Notes: a model not told the origin generated them from the sequence alone. 64,000 bases of DNA from Nocardia jinanensis (GCF_014645735.1 NZ_BMMH01000001.1:496001-560000), one strand, 5' to 3'. Shown: positions 9,292-18,421, numbered from the stretch's first letter. Made by a program: numbers and translations.

Positions 9292-10026
9292 TCAGTCGGT
9301 CGGCGCGGTGGCCGGGCGGGCCAGGCCCAGCGATGCCACGAGATCCAGCATTTCGGCATGGTGCAGCGCGGCGGGATCACGCGCCACCGGATGGATATGA
9401 CCGTCGATCTCCAGGGCCACCAGGCCGTGCATACGACCCCACACCCGCAGCGCCATCGCCGCCGCGGCCGGGGCCACCTCCGGTATGTCTTCGCGGATCT
9501 TCGCCACGTAGTCGGGGTGCAGCTCGGCCCAGGAGTTCCCCTCGGGCATCGGCGGGTCGGCGGCGGCGACGAGACGGGTGAGTTCGCGGCAGACGCGGCG
9601 CGCGGCGCGATCCACCGGACCGTCCGCCGGCGGACGATACCCGGGCACCGGACGCCCGTAGAACAGCCGGAACCCTTCCGGGTCGGCCAGCGCCCAGGTG
9701 CGTAACGCGGCACCCCAGGCCACTAATCTGCCGCCCGGGTCGCCCGCGGGCACGGAATCGACCGCGGCTCGCAGCGACTCCGCCAGGGATTCACCGATTC
9801 CGCTGATCAGCGCGGTGATCAGATCATCCCGGGTCGGAAAGTAACTGTAGATGGCACGCGCGGTCATTCCCATCTCCCGGGCGATTCCGCGCAGTGAGAT
9901 CGCCCCCGGACCGTCCTCGGCCATCTGCCTCAGCGCGATGGACTCGATCTCCCGGGTGGTTTCCGCACGCAGCCGCGCCCGGCGGCTCGGTATTCCCGCA
10001 TCGGATGGGTTGACGATCTCTACCAC
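9292..10026 (-). CDS. TetR family transcriptional regulator, WHG-type C-terminal domain
   Basis: About 244 residues. The HTH is AISLRGIAREMGMTARAIYSYF (in two parts) followed by PTRDDLITAL. The C-terminal half ends in RVWGRMHGLVALEIDGH, the WHG-type TetR C-terminal domain. The start is uncertain: there is no in-frame ATG before the HTH. I favour the GTG at 10026 because an inverted repeat (10059-10077) in the leader would otherwise be coding; a GTG at 10086 is possible. Divergent from a DUF1330 gene. Confidence 0.82.
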   Translation of the reverse strand: MVEIVNPSDAGIPSRRARLRAETTREIESIALRQMAEDGPGAISLRGIAREMGMTARAIYSYFPTRDDLITALISGIGESLAESLRAAVDSVPAGDPGGRLVAWGAALRTWALADPEGFRLFYGRPVPGYRPPADGPVDRAARRVCRELTRLVAAADPPMPEGNSWAELHPDYVAKIREDIPEVAPAAAAMALRVWGRMHGLVALEIDGHIHPVARDPAALHHAEMLDLVASLGLARPATAPTD

Positions 10027-10058
10027 CTCGATAGGATACCGAGCGTCAATAGTCTTAT

Positions 10059-10077
10059 GTGTGTCATTACTACACAC
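10059..10077. promoter_or_regulatory. Inverted repeat, candidate TetR operator
   Basis: GTGTGT-cattact-ACACAC, perfect 6-bp arms with a 7-bp spacer, in the region between the divergent TetR (start about 10026) and DUF1330 (start 10101) genes. Confidence 0.5.
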
Positions 10078-10100
10078 CGTGTCCACAGTTGGGAAAACGC

Positions 10101-10415
10101 ATGCCCGCCTATGTGATAGCCAATGTCGAAGTACTGGACGAGGAGGCGAGTTGGGCTTACGCCCCCGTCGCCCAGCAGTCGATACTCGACCACGGCGGCC
10201 GCTACCTGGTCGCTGGACCCACGTCCGACACCGTCGAAGGCAGCTGGGATCTACCCCGGCTCCTGATCATCGAATTTCCCGATATGGACCGGATCCGACA
10301 GTGGTACGACTCGCCGGAGTACCGCCGCGCCCGGCGGATCCGCGAGGGCAAGATGCGGATACGTCTGCTGTTCACCGAAGGCACCCCGCCCGAAGGCTTC
10401 ACACTCCCGACCTGA
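10101..10415 (+). CDS. DUF1330 family protein
   Basis: 104-residue dimeric alpha/beta-barrel-like protein. It starts MPAYVIANVEV, and carries the DUF1330 features GGRYLVAGP and LIIEFPDMDRIRQWYDSPEY followed by AR. No enzymatic role is established for the family. ATG 10101 is preceded by GGGAAAA. It is divergent from a TetR gene and the likely target of it. Confidence 0.85.
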   Translation: MPAYVIANVEVLDEEASWAYAPVAQQSILDHGGRYLVAGPTSDTVEGSWDLPRLLIIEFPDMDRIRQWYDSPEYRRARRIREGKMRIRLLFTEGTPPEGFTLPT

Positions 10416-10588
10416 TCTCACCCCACCGCAACCCGAGGCCGGCGGGTGCCCGACGCGGGTCCGCGGTGCGCGAAACCGAGGATACGAGTCGACGAGTGCC
10501 GTTACCGCGGAAGCACTTCCACGACGAGCGGCCGGTCGCGTTCACCTGCGACCGACCACGCAACCGCGACCGCGCGCGGCGCCACGGG

Positions 10589-11026
10589 TCACCCGATGAC
10601 GACCATCGCGCAGGCTCCGACGAAGAACACCTGAACCAAGGTTCGCAGCGGTAGCGGCATCGTCTTGATACCGAGATCCGCCCGTGCGGCTCGGATATTG
10701 GCCGGGAACATGACGATCAGCAGGACCAGCAGGGCGACGGCCGCGAATCGCGAAGTGACCGGTATCAGCAGTCCGATCGCCCCCGCCAGTTCGAGAACAC
10801 CCGTGAGCGTGACCAATGCGGGTGCGTTGGGCAGCCGCGGCGGGACCATGGCGATCAGCCCGCCCCGTCGCGGCTGCTGGAAATGCGCGCTCGCGGTGAG
10901 CAGGAACATGACCGCGAGCCCCAGCGCTGTGGCGTGCGGCCAGGAATCGAGCCATTCCGGACCGAATGCCCAGCCGAGGAGCCGGGCGAGCCCGGTGACT
11001 ACGACGAGCGTGATGAGCGGGGCCAT
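10589..11026 (-). CDS. DoxX family membrane protein
   Basis: 145 residues with four hydrophobic segments and the DoxX pattern: MFLLTASAHF, then LVTLTGVLELAGAIGLLIP, and a C-terminal LPLRTLVQVFFVGAC. Members are small integral membrane proteins, some tied to redox stress; the exact role is unknown. ATG 11026 has GAGGAG upstream. Divergent from the TetR gene at 11118, with related inverted repeats between them. Confidence 0.85.
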   Translation of the reverse strand: MAPLITLVVVTGLARLLGWAFGPEWLDSWPHATALGLAVMFLLTASAHFQQPRRGGLIAMVPPRLPNAPALVTLTGVLELAGAIGLLIPVTSRFAAVALLVLLIVMFPANIRAARADLGIKTMPLPLRTLVQVFFVGACAMVVIG

Positions 11027-11045
11027 CGGAACTCCTCACGAGCGA

Positions 11046-11064
11046 ATCTTGACACCGCAAAGAT
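11046..11064. promoter_or_regulatory. Candidate TetR operator, proximal to doxX
   Basis: ATCTT-gacaccgca-AAGAT inverted repeat, 20 bp upstream of the DoxX start. It shares the CTTGnCA half-site with the palindrome at 11082-11096. Confidence 0.4.
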
Positions 11065-11081
11065 ACGAGCGCCGGATCAAA

Positions 11082-11096
11082 CTTGTCAATGGCAAG
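11082..11096. promoter_or_regulatory. Candidate TetR operator, proximal to tetR
   Basis: CTTGTCAATGGCAAG, a 15-bp near-perfect palindrome (arms CTTGtCA and TGgCAAG, 6 of 7 pairs) just upstream of the TetR start at 11118. Confidence 0.55.
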
Positions 11097-11117
11097 ATTA
11101 TGGGTGAGGATCGGAAT

Positions 11118-11672
11118 ATGGCGAAAACCGGATACCACCACGGCGATCTGCGGTCCGCGATACTCTCGGCCGCCGCCGACCAGATAGCGGCCGAGGGTAT
11201 CGATGCGATCTCCCTGCGCGCGCTGGCCCGCCGGGCGGGAGTCTCCCATGCCGCGCCGGCCCATCATTTCGGTGACCGCGCGGGCCTGCTGACCGCGTTG
11301 GCGGCCGAGGGGTTCGAACTGCTCGCCGCCGAAATCGAGGCGACATCGGACGCGCGCACGGCCGCGGTGGCCTATATCCGGTTCGCCCTGCGTTATCCGG
11401 GGCACTTCGATGTCATGTTCCGCCGCAGATTGCTGCGCACCGATGACACGGAGCTCGTCGCCGCGCGCGCTCGTTCCGGCGCGGCGCTGCGCGCACGCGT
11501 GGTCGGTGGGCAGGACGCCGATCAGCAGGCCGTCCAGCTCGCGGCCTGGTCGCTCGTCCACGGCTTCGCCTCGCTGTGGCGCGAAGGCGCACTGGAGGAT
11601 TCACCGCTGGCCTCCTCCACCGATCCGGAGACCGCGGCACGGCGCATGCTCGACACCGTCCGATTCGGCTGA
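11118..11672 (+). CDS. TetR family transcriptional regulator
   Basis: 184 residues, starting MAKTGYHHGDLRSAILSAA, a hallmark opening for a TetR subgroup (YHHGDLR). HTH: ISLRALARRAGVSHAAPAHH with FGDRAGLLTAL. The C-terminal domain belongs to the TetR_C_11/WHG-like class (YIRFALRYPGHFDVMF). ATG 11118 follows GTGAGGAT. The divergent DoxX gene and two related palindromes between them suggest it represses that gene and itself. Confidence 0.88.
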   Translation: MAKTGYHHGDLRSAILSAAADQIAAEGIDAISLRALARRAGVSHAAPAHHFGDRAGLLTALAAEGFELLAAEIEATSDARTAAVAYIRFALRYPGHFDVMFRRRLLRTDDTELVAARARSGAALRARVVGGQDADQQAVQLAAWSLVHGFASLWREGALEDSPLASSTDPETAARRMLDTVRFG

Positions 11673-11825
11673 TCGCGAGTCGGGACGACCCGAGCTGCTC
11701 GGTGATACCGATCGGGACATGCGGCGCCGCGACCTACGCGGAGCCGCACGATGCGCGACACGATCCGGGCCCGGTACGCCGCCGGATCACCGCGGCACGC
11801 ATAGGCTGGTTGCGGTGAGGACCCC

Positions 11826-14102
11826 GTGAGCGTCCAGGACCCCGACCAGCGGTTCCGCGCGGAGATCGCGGCGCTGCGCATTCCCGCAGCGCCATCATCC
11901 GAAGCGGCTCTGCCACCGGGGCTCGGCGATCAGGATTTCCTGGACCTGTTCGAAGCGCAGGTGCTGAGCAGGCAGGCCGATCTCGCCGCCCGCCGGCTGG
12001 GTGCGAGCGGGCGGGGCTTCTACAGCATTGGATCGTCCGGACACGAGGGGAACGTCGCGCTGTCGGCGGCGACCCGGATCACCGATCCGGTCCTGCCGCA
12101 CTATCGTTCGGGCGCCTTCTTCATCCACCGGGCCCGGCGAGCCGGGGTGGCGGACCCGGTGCGCGACCTGCTGATGGGTGTGGTGGCCGCCGCGGCCGAC
12201 CCCATATCCGGCGGCCGGCACAAGGTATTCGGCAGCGCGGCGGCGAATATCGTCCCGCAGACCTCCACCATCGCCTCGCAACTGCCGCGCGCGGTGGGTC
12301 TCGCGTTCGCCCTCGACCGCGCCGATCGGCTCGGCGTGCGCTGCCCGTGGCCATCGGATGCGGTGGTGCTCTGCGGTTTCGGCGATGCCTCGGCCAATCA
12401 CTCGACCGCGGCGGGCGCGATCAACACCGCCGTCCACACCGCGCATCTGGGCATTCCCGTCCCGGTGCTGTTCCTCTGTGAGGACAACGGGATCGGGATC
12501 AGTGTGCCCACTCCGCCCGACTGGATCGAACACGCCTACGGGCACCGGCCGGGCCTGCGCTGGTTCGCGGCCGACGGCGGCGATCTCCGCGCCGCGGTCA
12601 CCACCTCGACGGCGGCGATCGACTGGGTGCGCGCCCACCGCCGTCCGGCTTTCCTGCATCTGCGTACGGTGCGGTTGTTCGGGCACGCCGGTTCCGATGT
12701 GGAAACCGCCTACCGCGAGACCGCCGCGATCGAGGCCGATCTGGCCCGCGATCCGGTCACCGCGACCGCGCGGTTCTTGGTCGGCGCCGGTATCCGCACT
12801 CCGCGAGAGTTACTCGGCCACTACGACCACCTGGCCGACCGGGTGGCCGCGACCGCGGAAGAGGTGTGCCGGGAGCCGAAACTCACCACCGCCGAGGCCG
12901 TGATGGCCCCATCGGCCCCGGCCCACCCGGACCGGGTGCACGACGACGCACAGTGCCGGAATCCGCGGAGGCCGGTAACCGCAGCATCCACGCCCCCACC
13001 GCACCGGACAGCCGACGGGCACAGTGCCGTCGCCGCGCACGGTACCGTCGCCGCGCACGGGGGCGGCGGCGCGCAGGACCCGAATTCGGAAACTCTGGCG
13101 CAGGCTGTCAACCGCACACTGGCCGAGCTGCTCGCGCGCGATCCCGATGTCCTGGTCTTCGGTGAGGACGTCGCGCGCAAGGGTGGCGTCTACGGTGTGA
13201 CCAAGGGGCTGCGGAAGCGGTTCGGGCCGCGCCGGGTCTTCGATACATTGCTCGACGAACAGAGCGTTCTCGGTACCGCACTGGGCACCGGTCTCGCGGG
13301 ATTCGTACCGATTCCGGAGATCCAATACCTGGCCTATGTCCACAACGCGCTCGACCAACTACGAGGTGAGGCGGCGACCCTCTCGTTCTTCTCGGCCGGC
13401 CGCTACCGCAACCCGATGGTGGTGCGTATAGCCGGCTACGCCTACCAGCGCGGTTTCGGCGGGCATTTCCACAACGACAATTCCGTTGCCGCACTGCGCG
13501 ATATACCCGGCATGATCGTGGCGTCGCCGGCGCGGCCGGACGACGCGGCGGCGATGCTGCGCACCTGCGTCTCGGCCGCCCGCGTGGACGGCCGAGTCTG
13601 TGTATTCCTCGAACCCATCGCCCTCTACCACACCCGTGACCTGCACGAACCCGGCGACGGGCAGTGGGCGCAGGCCGCCGCGGACCCCGCCCATGTGCCG
13701 ATCGGCCGGGCTCGTGTGTACGGCGACGGTACCGATCTGACGATCGTCGCCTTCGCCAACTCGGTGCCGATGAGCCTGCGGGTGGCCCGCCGACTCACAC
13801 AGCGCGGATTCGGCGTCCGCGTCCTCGACCTGCGCTGGCTCTGCCCGCTCCCCCACGCGGACCTGATCCGGCACGCCGAGGCCACCGGGCGGGTCCTGAT
13901 CGCCGACGAGACCCGGCACAGCGGCGGTGTTTCCGAATCCGTGTGCGCGGCGCTGGTGGACGCCGGTTTCACCGGCGCCCTGGCCCGGGTCACCAGTGTG
14001 GACAGTTTCGTGCCCCTGGGGCCCGCCGCCGCAACCGTCCTGTTGAACGAATCCGATATCGAGGCGGCCGCCGACCGGTTGCTCCCGGTGGACGGGGCGT
14101 GA
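11826..14102 (+). CDS. Fused 2-oxoacid dehydrogenase E1 alpha-beta
   Basis: 758-residue single-chain E1 component of a ThDP-dependent 2-oxoacid dehydrogenase. Residues 30-340 are the alpha part (SSGHEGNVALS, then the ThDP motif GFGDASANHS with downstream CEDNGIGIS). Residues about 420-750 are the beta part (LLARDPDVLVFGEDVARKGG, GFGGHFHNDNSVA, LDLRWLCPLP). Between them lies a 60-residue His/Ala/Gly/Pro linker with a short AAHGtVAAHG duplication. The ThDP motif has GDAS in place of the usual GDGS. No E2 or E3 gene is nearby, so the partner subunits must be encoded elsewhere; substrate unknown, possibly branched-chain. GTG start at 11826. Confidence 0.85.
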   Translation: MSVQDPDQRFRAEIAALRIPAAPSSEAALPPGLGDQDFLDLFEAQVLSRQADLAARRLGASGRGFYSIGSSGHEGNVALSAATRITDPVLPHYRSGAFFIHRARRAGVADPVRDLLMGVVAAAADPISGGRHKVFGSAAANIVPQTSTIASQLPRAVGLAFALDRADRLGVRCPWPSDAVVLCGFGDASANHSTAAGAINTAVHTAHLGIPVPVLFLCEDNGIGISVPTPPDWIEHAYGHRPGLRWFAADGGDLRAAVTTSTAAIDWVRAHRRPAFLHLRTVRLFGHAGSDVETAYRETAAIEADLARDPVTATARFLVGAGIRTPRELLGHYDHLADRVAATAEEVCREPKLTTAEAVMAPSAPAHPDRVHDDAQCRNPRRPVTAASTPPPHRTADGHSAVAAHGTVAAHGGGGAQDPNSETLAQAVNRTLAELLARDPDVLVFGEDVARKGGVYGVTKGLRKRFGPRRVFDTLLDEQSVLGTALGTGLAGFVPIPEIQYLAYVHNALDQLRGEAATLSFFSAGRYRNPMVVRIAGYAYQRGFGGHFHNDNSVAALRDIPGMIVASPARPDDAAAMLRTCVSAARVDGRVCVFLEPIALYHTRDLHEPGDGQWAQAAADPAHVPIGRARVYGDGTDLTIVAFANSVPMSLRVARRLTQRGFGVRVLDLRWLCPLPHADLIRHAEATGRVLIADETRHSGGVSESVCAALVDAGFTGALARVTSVDSFVPLGPAAATVLLNESDIEAAADRLLPVDGA

Positions 14103-14220
14103 TCCGCCGGTGCCGCGCGAAACGGTTCCGCCCAGCGCGGGCGCGGGAACCCTTCACTCACTCGGGCTGGAGAGATCGGGGAACTCACGCTCTGCTGTGC
14201 ACCAACCGGGAATCGGCTGT

Positions 14221-14251
14221 GCGCCCGCCGGGTTCACCACCCGGCGGGCGC
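14221..14251. terminator. Bidirectional hairpin terminator
   Basis: Perfect 13-bp stem GCGCCCGCCGGGT / ACCCGGCGGGCGC with a 5-base loop, between the convergent E1 gene (ends 14102) and the glycosyltransferase (ends 14287). There is no long T-run, as is usual in this GC range. Confidence 0.75.
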
Positions 14252-14286
14252 TTGCCCGTCCCTGAGCCTGCCTGTCCTCGCGCCGG

Positions 14287-16368
14287 TCAGGCGGGGCCGG
14301 TCACCGGCTCGCCGGTAAGGTCGTAGACCGTGACCCCGTCGACCTCGGTGGCGGTGAAGTTGTCCTGTACCCACTGGCTGATCTTCGACGCCTCCGATTC
14401 AGTGCCCGATCCCGGGCCGCCACCGTGCCCACCGGCGATGAAATAGTGGATCGCGTCGTCGGCCACGTACTGCTGGAACTGTTCCAGCGTCGGGGACGGG
14501 TCGCCGCCGCCGAAGCCCCCGATCGACATCACCGGTACGTCTCCGGCCAGTTGATAACCCGCGGCGTTCATCGAACTCACGGCGGCCGCCGCCCAGGTGT
14601 AGGAACCCGCGTCCTGCTGTAGCAGCGCGGTGACGGCCGCACTGCTCTCGCCACCGGGGCCACCACCCTGTCCGGGTGCGCCCGCATCGGCACCCTGCTG
14701 TCCGTCGGCCCGTCCCCCGGGCCGGCCGTCCGCGCTGTCGGCCCGGCCGTTGTCGCCTATCCCGCTGGGCGCGGCACCGGGCTCGCCGGATATCGCGTCT
14801 CCGTCCCCCGAGGCACCGGGGGCGGCATCCATATCACCCGGGGCAGTTCCCATACCACCCGGTGCGCTACCCATATCGCCGGGCGCACCGCCGGGTCCCC
14901 CGCCCATCCCGCCGAACCCGCCCGAACCGGTACTCGGCCCGGCCAGCACGATCGAACCCGTATGCGGCGTCGCCAGGGTATCCACGGTATAGGCGACCGG
15001 TCCGGCCAGTCCCACGAACAGCGCCGTCAGCGCCGCAACCATCGAGACCTTCCGTGGCGCCGGGAACAGCACGGCCACCGTGGCGATCGCCCCGGCCACC
15101 AGCACCACCCAGCGCAGCCACGGTACGAATTCCGCGGACCGGCCCAGGAACACCCATGAGGTCGCCGCGGTCAGTGCCACGGTCACCGCGAGAACCAGGC
15201 GCACCCACAGCCGGTCGCGTTCCCGCCATACCGCGACCCCACCCGCACCGATGACCGCCGCGACCGCCGGAGCCAGCGCCACGGTGTAGTACTGGTGGAA
15301 AGTCCCGGTCATGAAGCTGAACACCACACCGGTGACCAAGCCCCACCCGCCGAACAACAGCAGTGTCGCGCGCTGCCGGTCGGTGCGTACGGCCCGCCCG
15401 CGCACTACCGTGCCCGCGACCAGCAGGATCAGCGCCGCCGGGATCAACCAGCCGATCTGACCTCCGATGGACGCGCCGAACAGTCGCGTGATACCCGCGT
15501 CACTACCGAAGCCACCGCCCGGACCGCCGCCGGCGGAACTGAGCCGGTCGAGCCCGTTGTATCCCAGGGTCAGTTCGATGATCGAGTTGTGCTCCGAGCC
15601 ACCGAAATACGGCCGCGAATCCGGCGGCCACAGCTGGGCGACGAGAATCCACCAGCCCGCCGCCACCACCATCGCCGCGGCGGCCGCGAACAGCTGCCCG
15701 ATACGTCTGCCCAGTCGCGGCGGCCCGGCGAACAGGTAGACCAGCGCCGATGCGGGCAGGACCAGCATCACTTGCAATTGCTTGGCCAGGAACCCGAACC
15801 CGACGAACGCGCCGCAGAGCACCAGCCAGCGCCAGCGCCCGTCCTCGACCGCCCGGGCCATCGCCCATACCGCCGCCACCATCAGCAATACGAGCAGCGC
15901 GTCGGGATTGTTGAACCGGAACATCAGCGCCGCGACCGGTGTCACCGCCAGCACGAGACCGGACAGCAACCCGGCCGCGGCACCGAACGAACGGCGCACC
16001 GTCGCCCACAGCAGCGCCACCGAGGCGACGGCCATCAGCACCTGCGGCGCCAGCATGCTCCAGCTGTCGAACCCGAACAATCGCGCCGACAGCTCCATCG
16101 GCCACAGCGCGGCGGGGGTTTTGTCGACAGTGATGGCATTGGACCAGTCGGAGGAGCCGAAAAAGAACGCCTCCCAGGATTTCGCGCCCGATTGCACGGC
16201 CGCCGCATAGAAGGAGTTGGCGAACCCGTTCGCGGTGAGATTCCAGAAATAGGCCGCAGCCGTACCCACCAGCAGCACCGCGAGGCCGATCCCCTCCCAG
16301 GCAGTATTCCGCCGGGTGGGCGCCGCCTCCGGCACGGGGGCCGGGCGGCGCGCCATCAGTGTGGTCAC
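14287..16368 (-). CDS. PMT/ArnT-like (GT39-type) glycosyltransferase, YkcB-like
   Basis: 693-residue polytopic membrane protein using a polyprenyl-phosphate sugar donor. The first luminal loop has SGAKSWEAFFFGSSDWSN and the dTPAALWPMEL region typical of bacterial PMT/ArnT-like enzymes, and about 12 membrane helices fill residues 15-450. Residues about 470-570 are Gly/Ala/Pro/Asp low complexity (repeats of GMG, PGDM). A small C-terminal extracytoplasmic domain (AAVTALLQQDAGSYTWAAAA to YDLTG) follows, as in YkcA/YkcB-like proteins. GTG 16368 is chosen because GGAGG lies 7 bases upstream. Acceptor unknown. Confidence 0.85.
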   Translation of the reverse strand: MTTLMARRPAPVPEAAPTRRNTAWEGIGLAVLLVGTAAAYFWNLTANGFANSFYAAAVQSGAKSWEAFFFGSSDWSNAITVDKTPAALWPMELSARLFGFDSWSMLAPQVLMAVASVALLWATVRRSFGAAAGLLSGLVLAVTPVAALMFRFNNPDALLVLLMVAAVWAMARAVEDGRWRWLVLCGAFVGFGFLAKQLQVMLVLPASALVYLFAGPPRLGRRIGQLFAAAAAMVVAAGWWILVAQLWPPDSRPYFGGSEHNSIIELTLGYNGLDRLSSAGGGPGGGFGSDAGITRLFGASIGGQIGWLIPAALILLVAGTVVRGRAVRTDRQRATLLLFGGWGLVTGVVFSFMTGTFHQYYTVALAPAVAAVIGAGGVAVWRERDRLWVRLVLAVTVALTAATSWVFLGRSAEFVPWLRWVVLVAGAIATVAVLFPAPRKVSMVAALTALFVGLAGPVAYTVDTLATPHTGSIVLAGPSTGSGGFGGMGGGPGGAPGDMGSAPGGMGTAPGDMDAAPGASGDGDAISGEPGAAPSGIGDNGRADSADGRPGGRADGQQGADAGAPGQGGGPGGESSAAVTALLQQDAGSYTWAAAAVSSMNAAGYQLAGDVPVMSIGGFGGGDPSPTLEQFQQYVADDAIHYFIAGGHGGGPGSGTESEASKISQWVQDNFTATEVDGVTVYDLTGEPVTGPA

Positions 16369-16698
16369 CGCGCCACCTCCCATACGGGACGGCCGGTGCC
16401 GTGGGAACTGCTCGAATAGTCGGTCATGCGATCAACGATCGCTGCCGATGCTCCCCCGCCCCTGGGGACAGGCTGGGAAGAAGCTGGGAGTCGGCGGCCC
16501 CGGGGGCCGCGCGCGACCACGCGGCTTTCCGATCCGGGCCGAGCGACCTGAGCAGGTAATTTCCGGTTGCCAGGAAGTTCGCAGGCTGTTGGCAGGCCAT
16601 CTCGAGCCCGGTTGCACAGGATGGCCGAGTCGGACCGGGTTCGCCCCGGACCGATGGCCTGAGGGTCAGGCCGCATGCCAGAGGAGGAATATCTCGCA
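16369..16698. other. Intergenic region, no gene seen
   Basis: Divergent gap between the glycosyltransferase and a small secreted protein. I see no convincing ORF, only a minor palindrome GCGATCaacGATCGC at 16429-16443 and a GAGGAGG ribosome site at about 16680 for the downstream gene. Confidence 0.5.
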
Positions 16699-16941
16699 AT
16701 GCCGAAGGTGATGAAGTCGAAGCTCGCGAAGGCGGCCGTGGTCGGCGGTGTCGGACTGGGGATGGTCGGCCTCGGCGCGGGCGCGGCGAGCGCACAGCCG
16801 GGCCCGGACCAGCACTCGAACCAGCCGCAGCAGAACCAGCCGCACTGGGACCAGCATCATCAGGACAACAACCGCGGACCGGACCAGCCGAACGGTCACG
16901 GCTTCTGGTTCCTCGACCGGTGGGTACCGCTGTCCTGGTGA
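16699..16941 (+). CDS. Small secreted His/Gln/Asn-rich protein
   Basis: 80-residue protein with a clear Sec signal peptide (KSKLAKAAVVGGVGLGMVGL then ASA, cleavage after about residue 32). The mature part is about 48 residues, Gln/His/Asn/Pro-rich (QHSNQPQQNQPHWDQHHQDN), with an aromatic end FWFLDRWVPLSW. No known family recognised. ATG 16699 follows GAGGAGG. Nocardial genomes carry many such small exported proteins; function unknown, though the His content could bind metal. Confidence 0.7.
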   Translation: MPKVMKSKLAKAAVVGGVGLGMVGLGAGAASAQPGPDQHSNQPQQNQPHWDQHHQDNNRGPDQPNGHGFWFLDRWVPLSW

Positions 16942-17142
16942 TCCGATAGGGACCCGAACCACGACCGGACCGGTCGCCGCGCCCGGCCCCGCGGAGGAGT
17001 TCTGTCACCACAGACCCCTTCGCGGGGCCGCGTCCGTCTCGGGGGGACTGCGCCGGAGCCCGCGGCACCCGCGTCTCGATCGCCCGATCTGGGTGGATTC
17101 CGCTGTGCCCGTGGAGTTTATCGGGCACGATCTGATCGTGTG

Positions 17143-17532
17143 ATGATCAGACGAGTTCATGGAGCTGCCCTGCTGGCTCTGGCCGCCGCGACGTTCGCAC
17201 CTTTCACTACCGCGCCCGCGGTCGCCGACGCGCCCTTCACCGCACCCCGGGTCACCTTCGCGGGCACCGCGCCGGGAACAGTGACCGCCACCCTGCACAA
17301 TCCGAACGACCGCGGCCAGTGCTGGGCGGAGGCCGGAATCGGCCCGGACAACAATCACGCCTTCTTCGGCGAGGCGAAACCGGAATCGCTGGCCGGCCCC
17401 GGCCAGACCGTCGAAACCTCACTCACCGGTCTCGAATCGGGTTCCACCATCACCGCGCGCGGCGGTTGCGCGGACACCAGTCCAGCAGGTGGATACGAGC
17501 TGGGCGAAACGGTCACGGTCGTCGTCCCTTAG
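17143..17532 (+). CDS. Secreted protein of unknown function
   Basis: 129 residues with an N-terminal signal peptide (RRVHGAALLALAAATFAPF, cleavage near residue 28 after AVA). The mature part of about 100 residues is rich in Thr/Gly and looks like a beta-sandwich. It contains two Cys, in GQCWAEAG and RGGCADT, that could form a disulfide. No known family recognised. The start is ATG 17143, or GTG 17140 directly before it; no strong ribosome site. Confidence 0.65.
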   Translation: MIRRVHGAALLALAAATFAPFTTAPAVADAPFTAPRVTFAGTAPGTVTATLHNPNDRGQCWAEAGIGPDNNHAFFGEAKPESLAGPGQTVETSLTGLESGSTITARGGCADTSPAGGYELGETVTVVVP

Positions 17533-17584
17533 CCGGATACGGCCCGCGGCCAGGTCCCCCGTCCGGCATCATGCCCACGGTGCT

Positions 17585-18421
17585 TCAGGGCCTTCCCGCA
17601 CCCGGTGCGGGCGCGGGAAAAGCCACCACCCGGCCGGTCGGTTCAGGTGTATCGGCACCGTACTCCTGGCCGACCACGAAGAGCCGGGGGCTGTCGGGGT
17701 CGCGGTCGAGGGCACAGGCGAAAGCACCGCGGTCGAATTCGGCGGTGCCGAGCACCGCTCCGCCCTCGGCCACCCGCACACAGTGCCGGTTGCCGACATC
17801 GGCGTACCAGACCGCGCCCTCGGAATCGAGGCAGATGCCGTCGGGGTGGTCGCCGGGGGTGGGTGCCCAGACGCGGCGGCCGGTGAGATCACCCGAGGCG
17901 GTGATGTCGTAGGCGGTGAGCTGTTCGGCATAGGATTCCGCGACGATCAGTGTGGCGCCGTCCGCGGTGATCGCCATCCCGTTGGGAAACGCGAGACCTT
18001 CCGCGACCCGGCGCACCCTGCCGTCCGGCGTCACGATCACCACGAAACCGGGCGCGAACTCGCCACCGGGGAAATCGAATCCGATGCTGTTGACGTAGGC
18101 GTTGCCCCGGGCGTCGACGACAATATCGTTCCACGGCTTGTCCGTCTCGGCGGCGAGGTCGGACCAGGTCGCCAGACTGCCGTCCGCGTCGCGGCACAGC
18201 AGCCGCTGCCGAACCGAATCGACGATCAGCAGCCGCCCGTCGGGCAGGAAGTCGATACACATAGGGAACGAGGGCACGGATGCGACCACCTCGCGACGCC
18301 CCGGACCGTCGACGGCGATCACTTGGTTCGCGCCCCAGTCGGAGAACCACAGCCGCCCCTCGTGCCAGCGCGGCGATTCACCGAACAGGACCCCCTCGAG
18401 CAGTATCTCTGGTGTATCCAC
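17585..18421 (-). CDS. SMP-30/gluconolactonase family beta-propeller
   Basis: 278-residue six-bladed propeller of the SMP-30/LRE family, whose members are metal-dependent lactonases. Visible motifs: GESPRWHEGRLWFSDW (Glu metal ligand near residue 15), NDIVVDARGNAYV (Asn/Asp) near 99, GLAFPNGMAI near 150 and HPDGICLDSEGAVWYAD near 195 (Asp ligand). These match the family metal and catalytic positions. Substrate not assigned. It diverges from a short-chain dehydrogenase. Confidence 0.85.
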   Translation of the reverse strand: MDTPEILLEGVLFGESPRWHEGRLWFSDWGANQVIAVDGPGRREVVASVPSFPMCIDFLPDGRLLIVDSVRQRLLCRDADGSLATWSDLAAETDKPWNDIVVDARGNAYVNSIGFDFPGGEFAPGFVVIVTPDGRVRRVAEGLAFPNGMAITADGATLIVAESYAEQLTAYDITASGDLTGRRVWAPTPGDHPDGICLDSEGAVWYADVGNRHCVRVAEGGAVLGTAEFDRGAFACALDRDPDSPRLFVVGQEYGADTPEPTGRVVAFPAPAPGAGRP

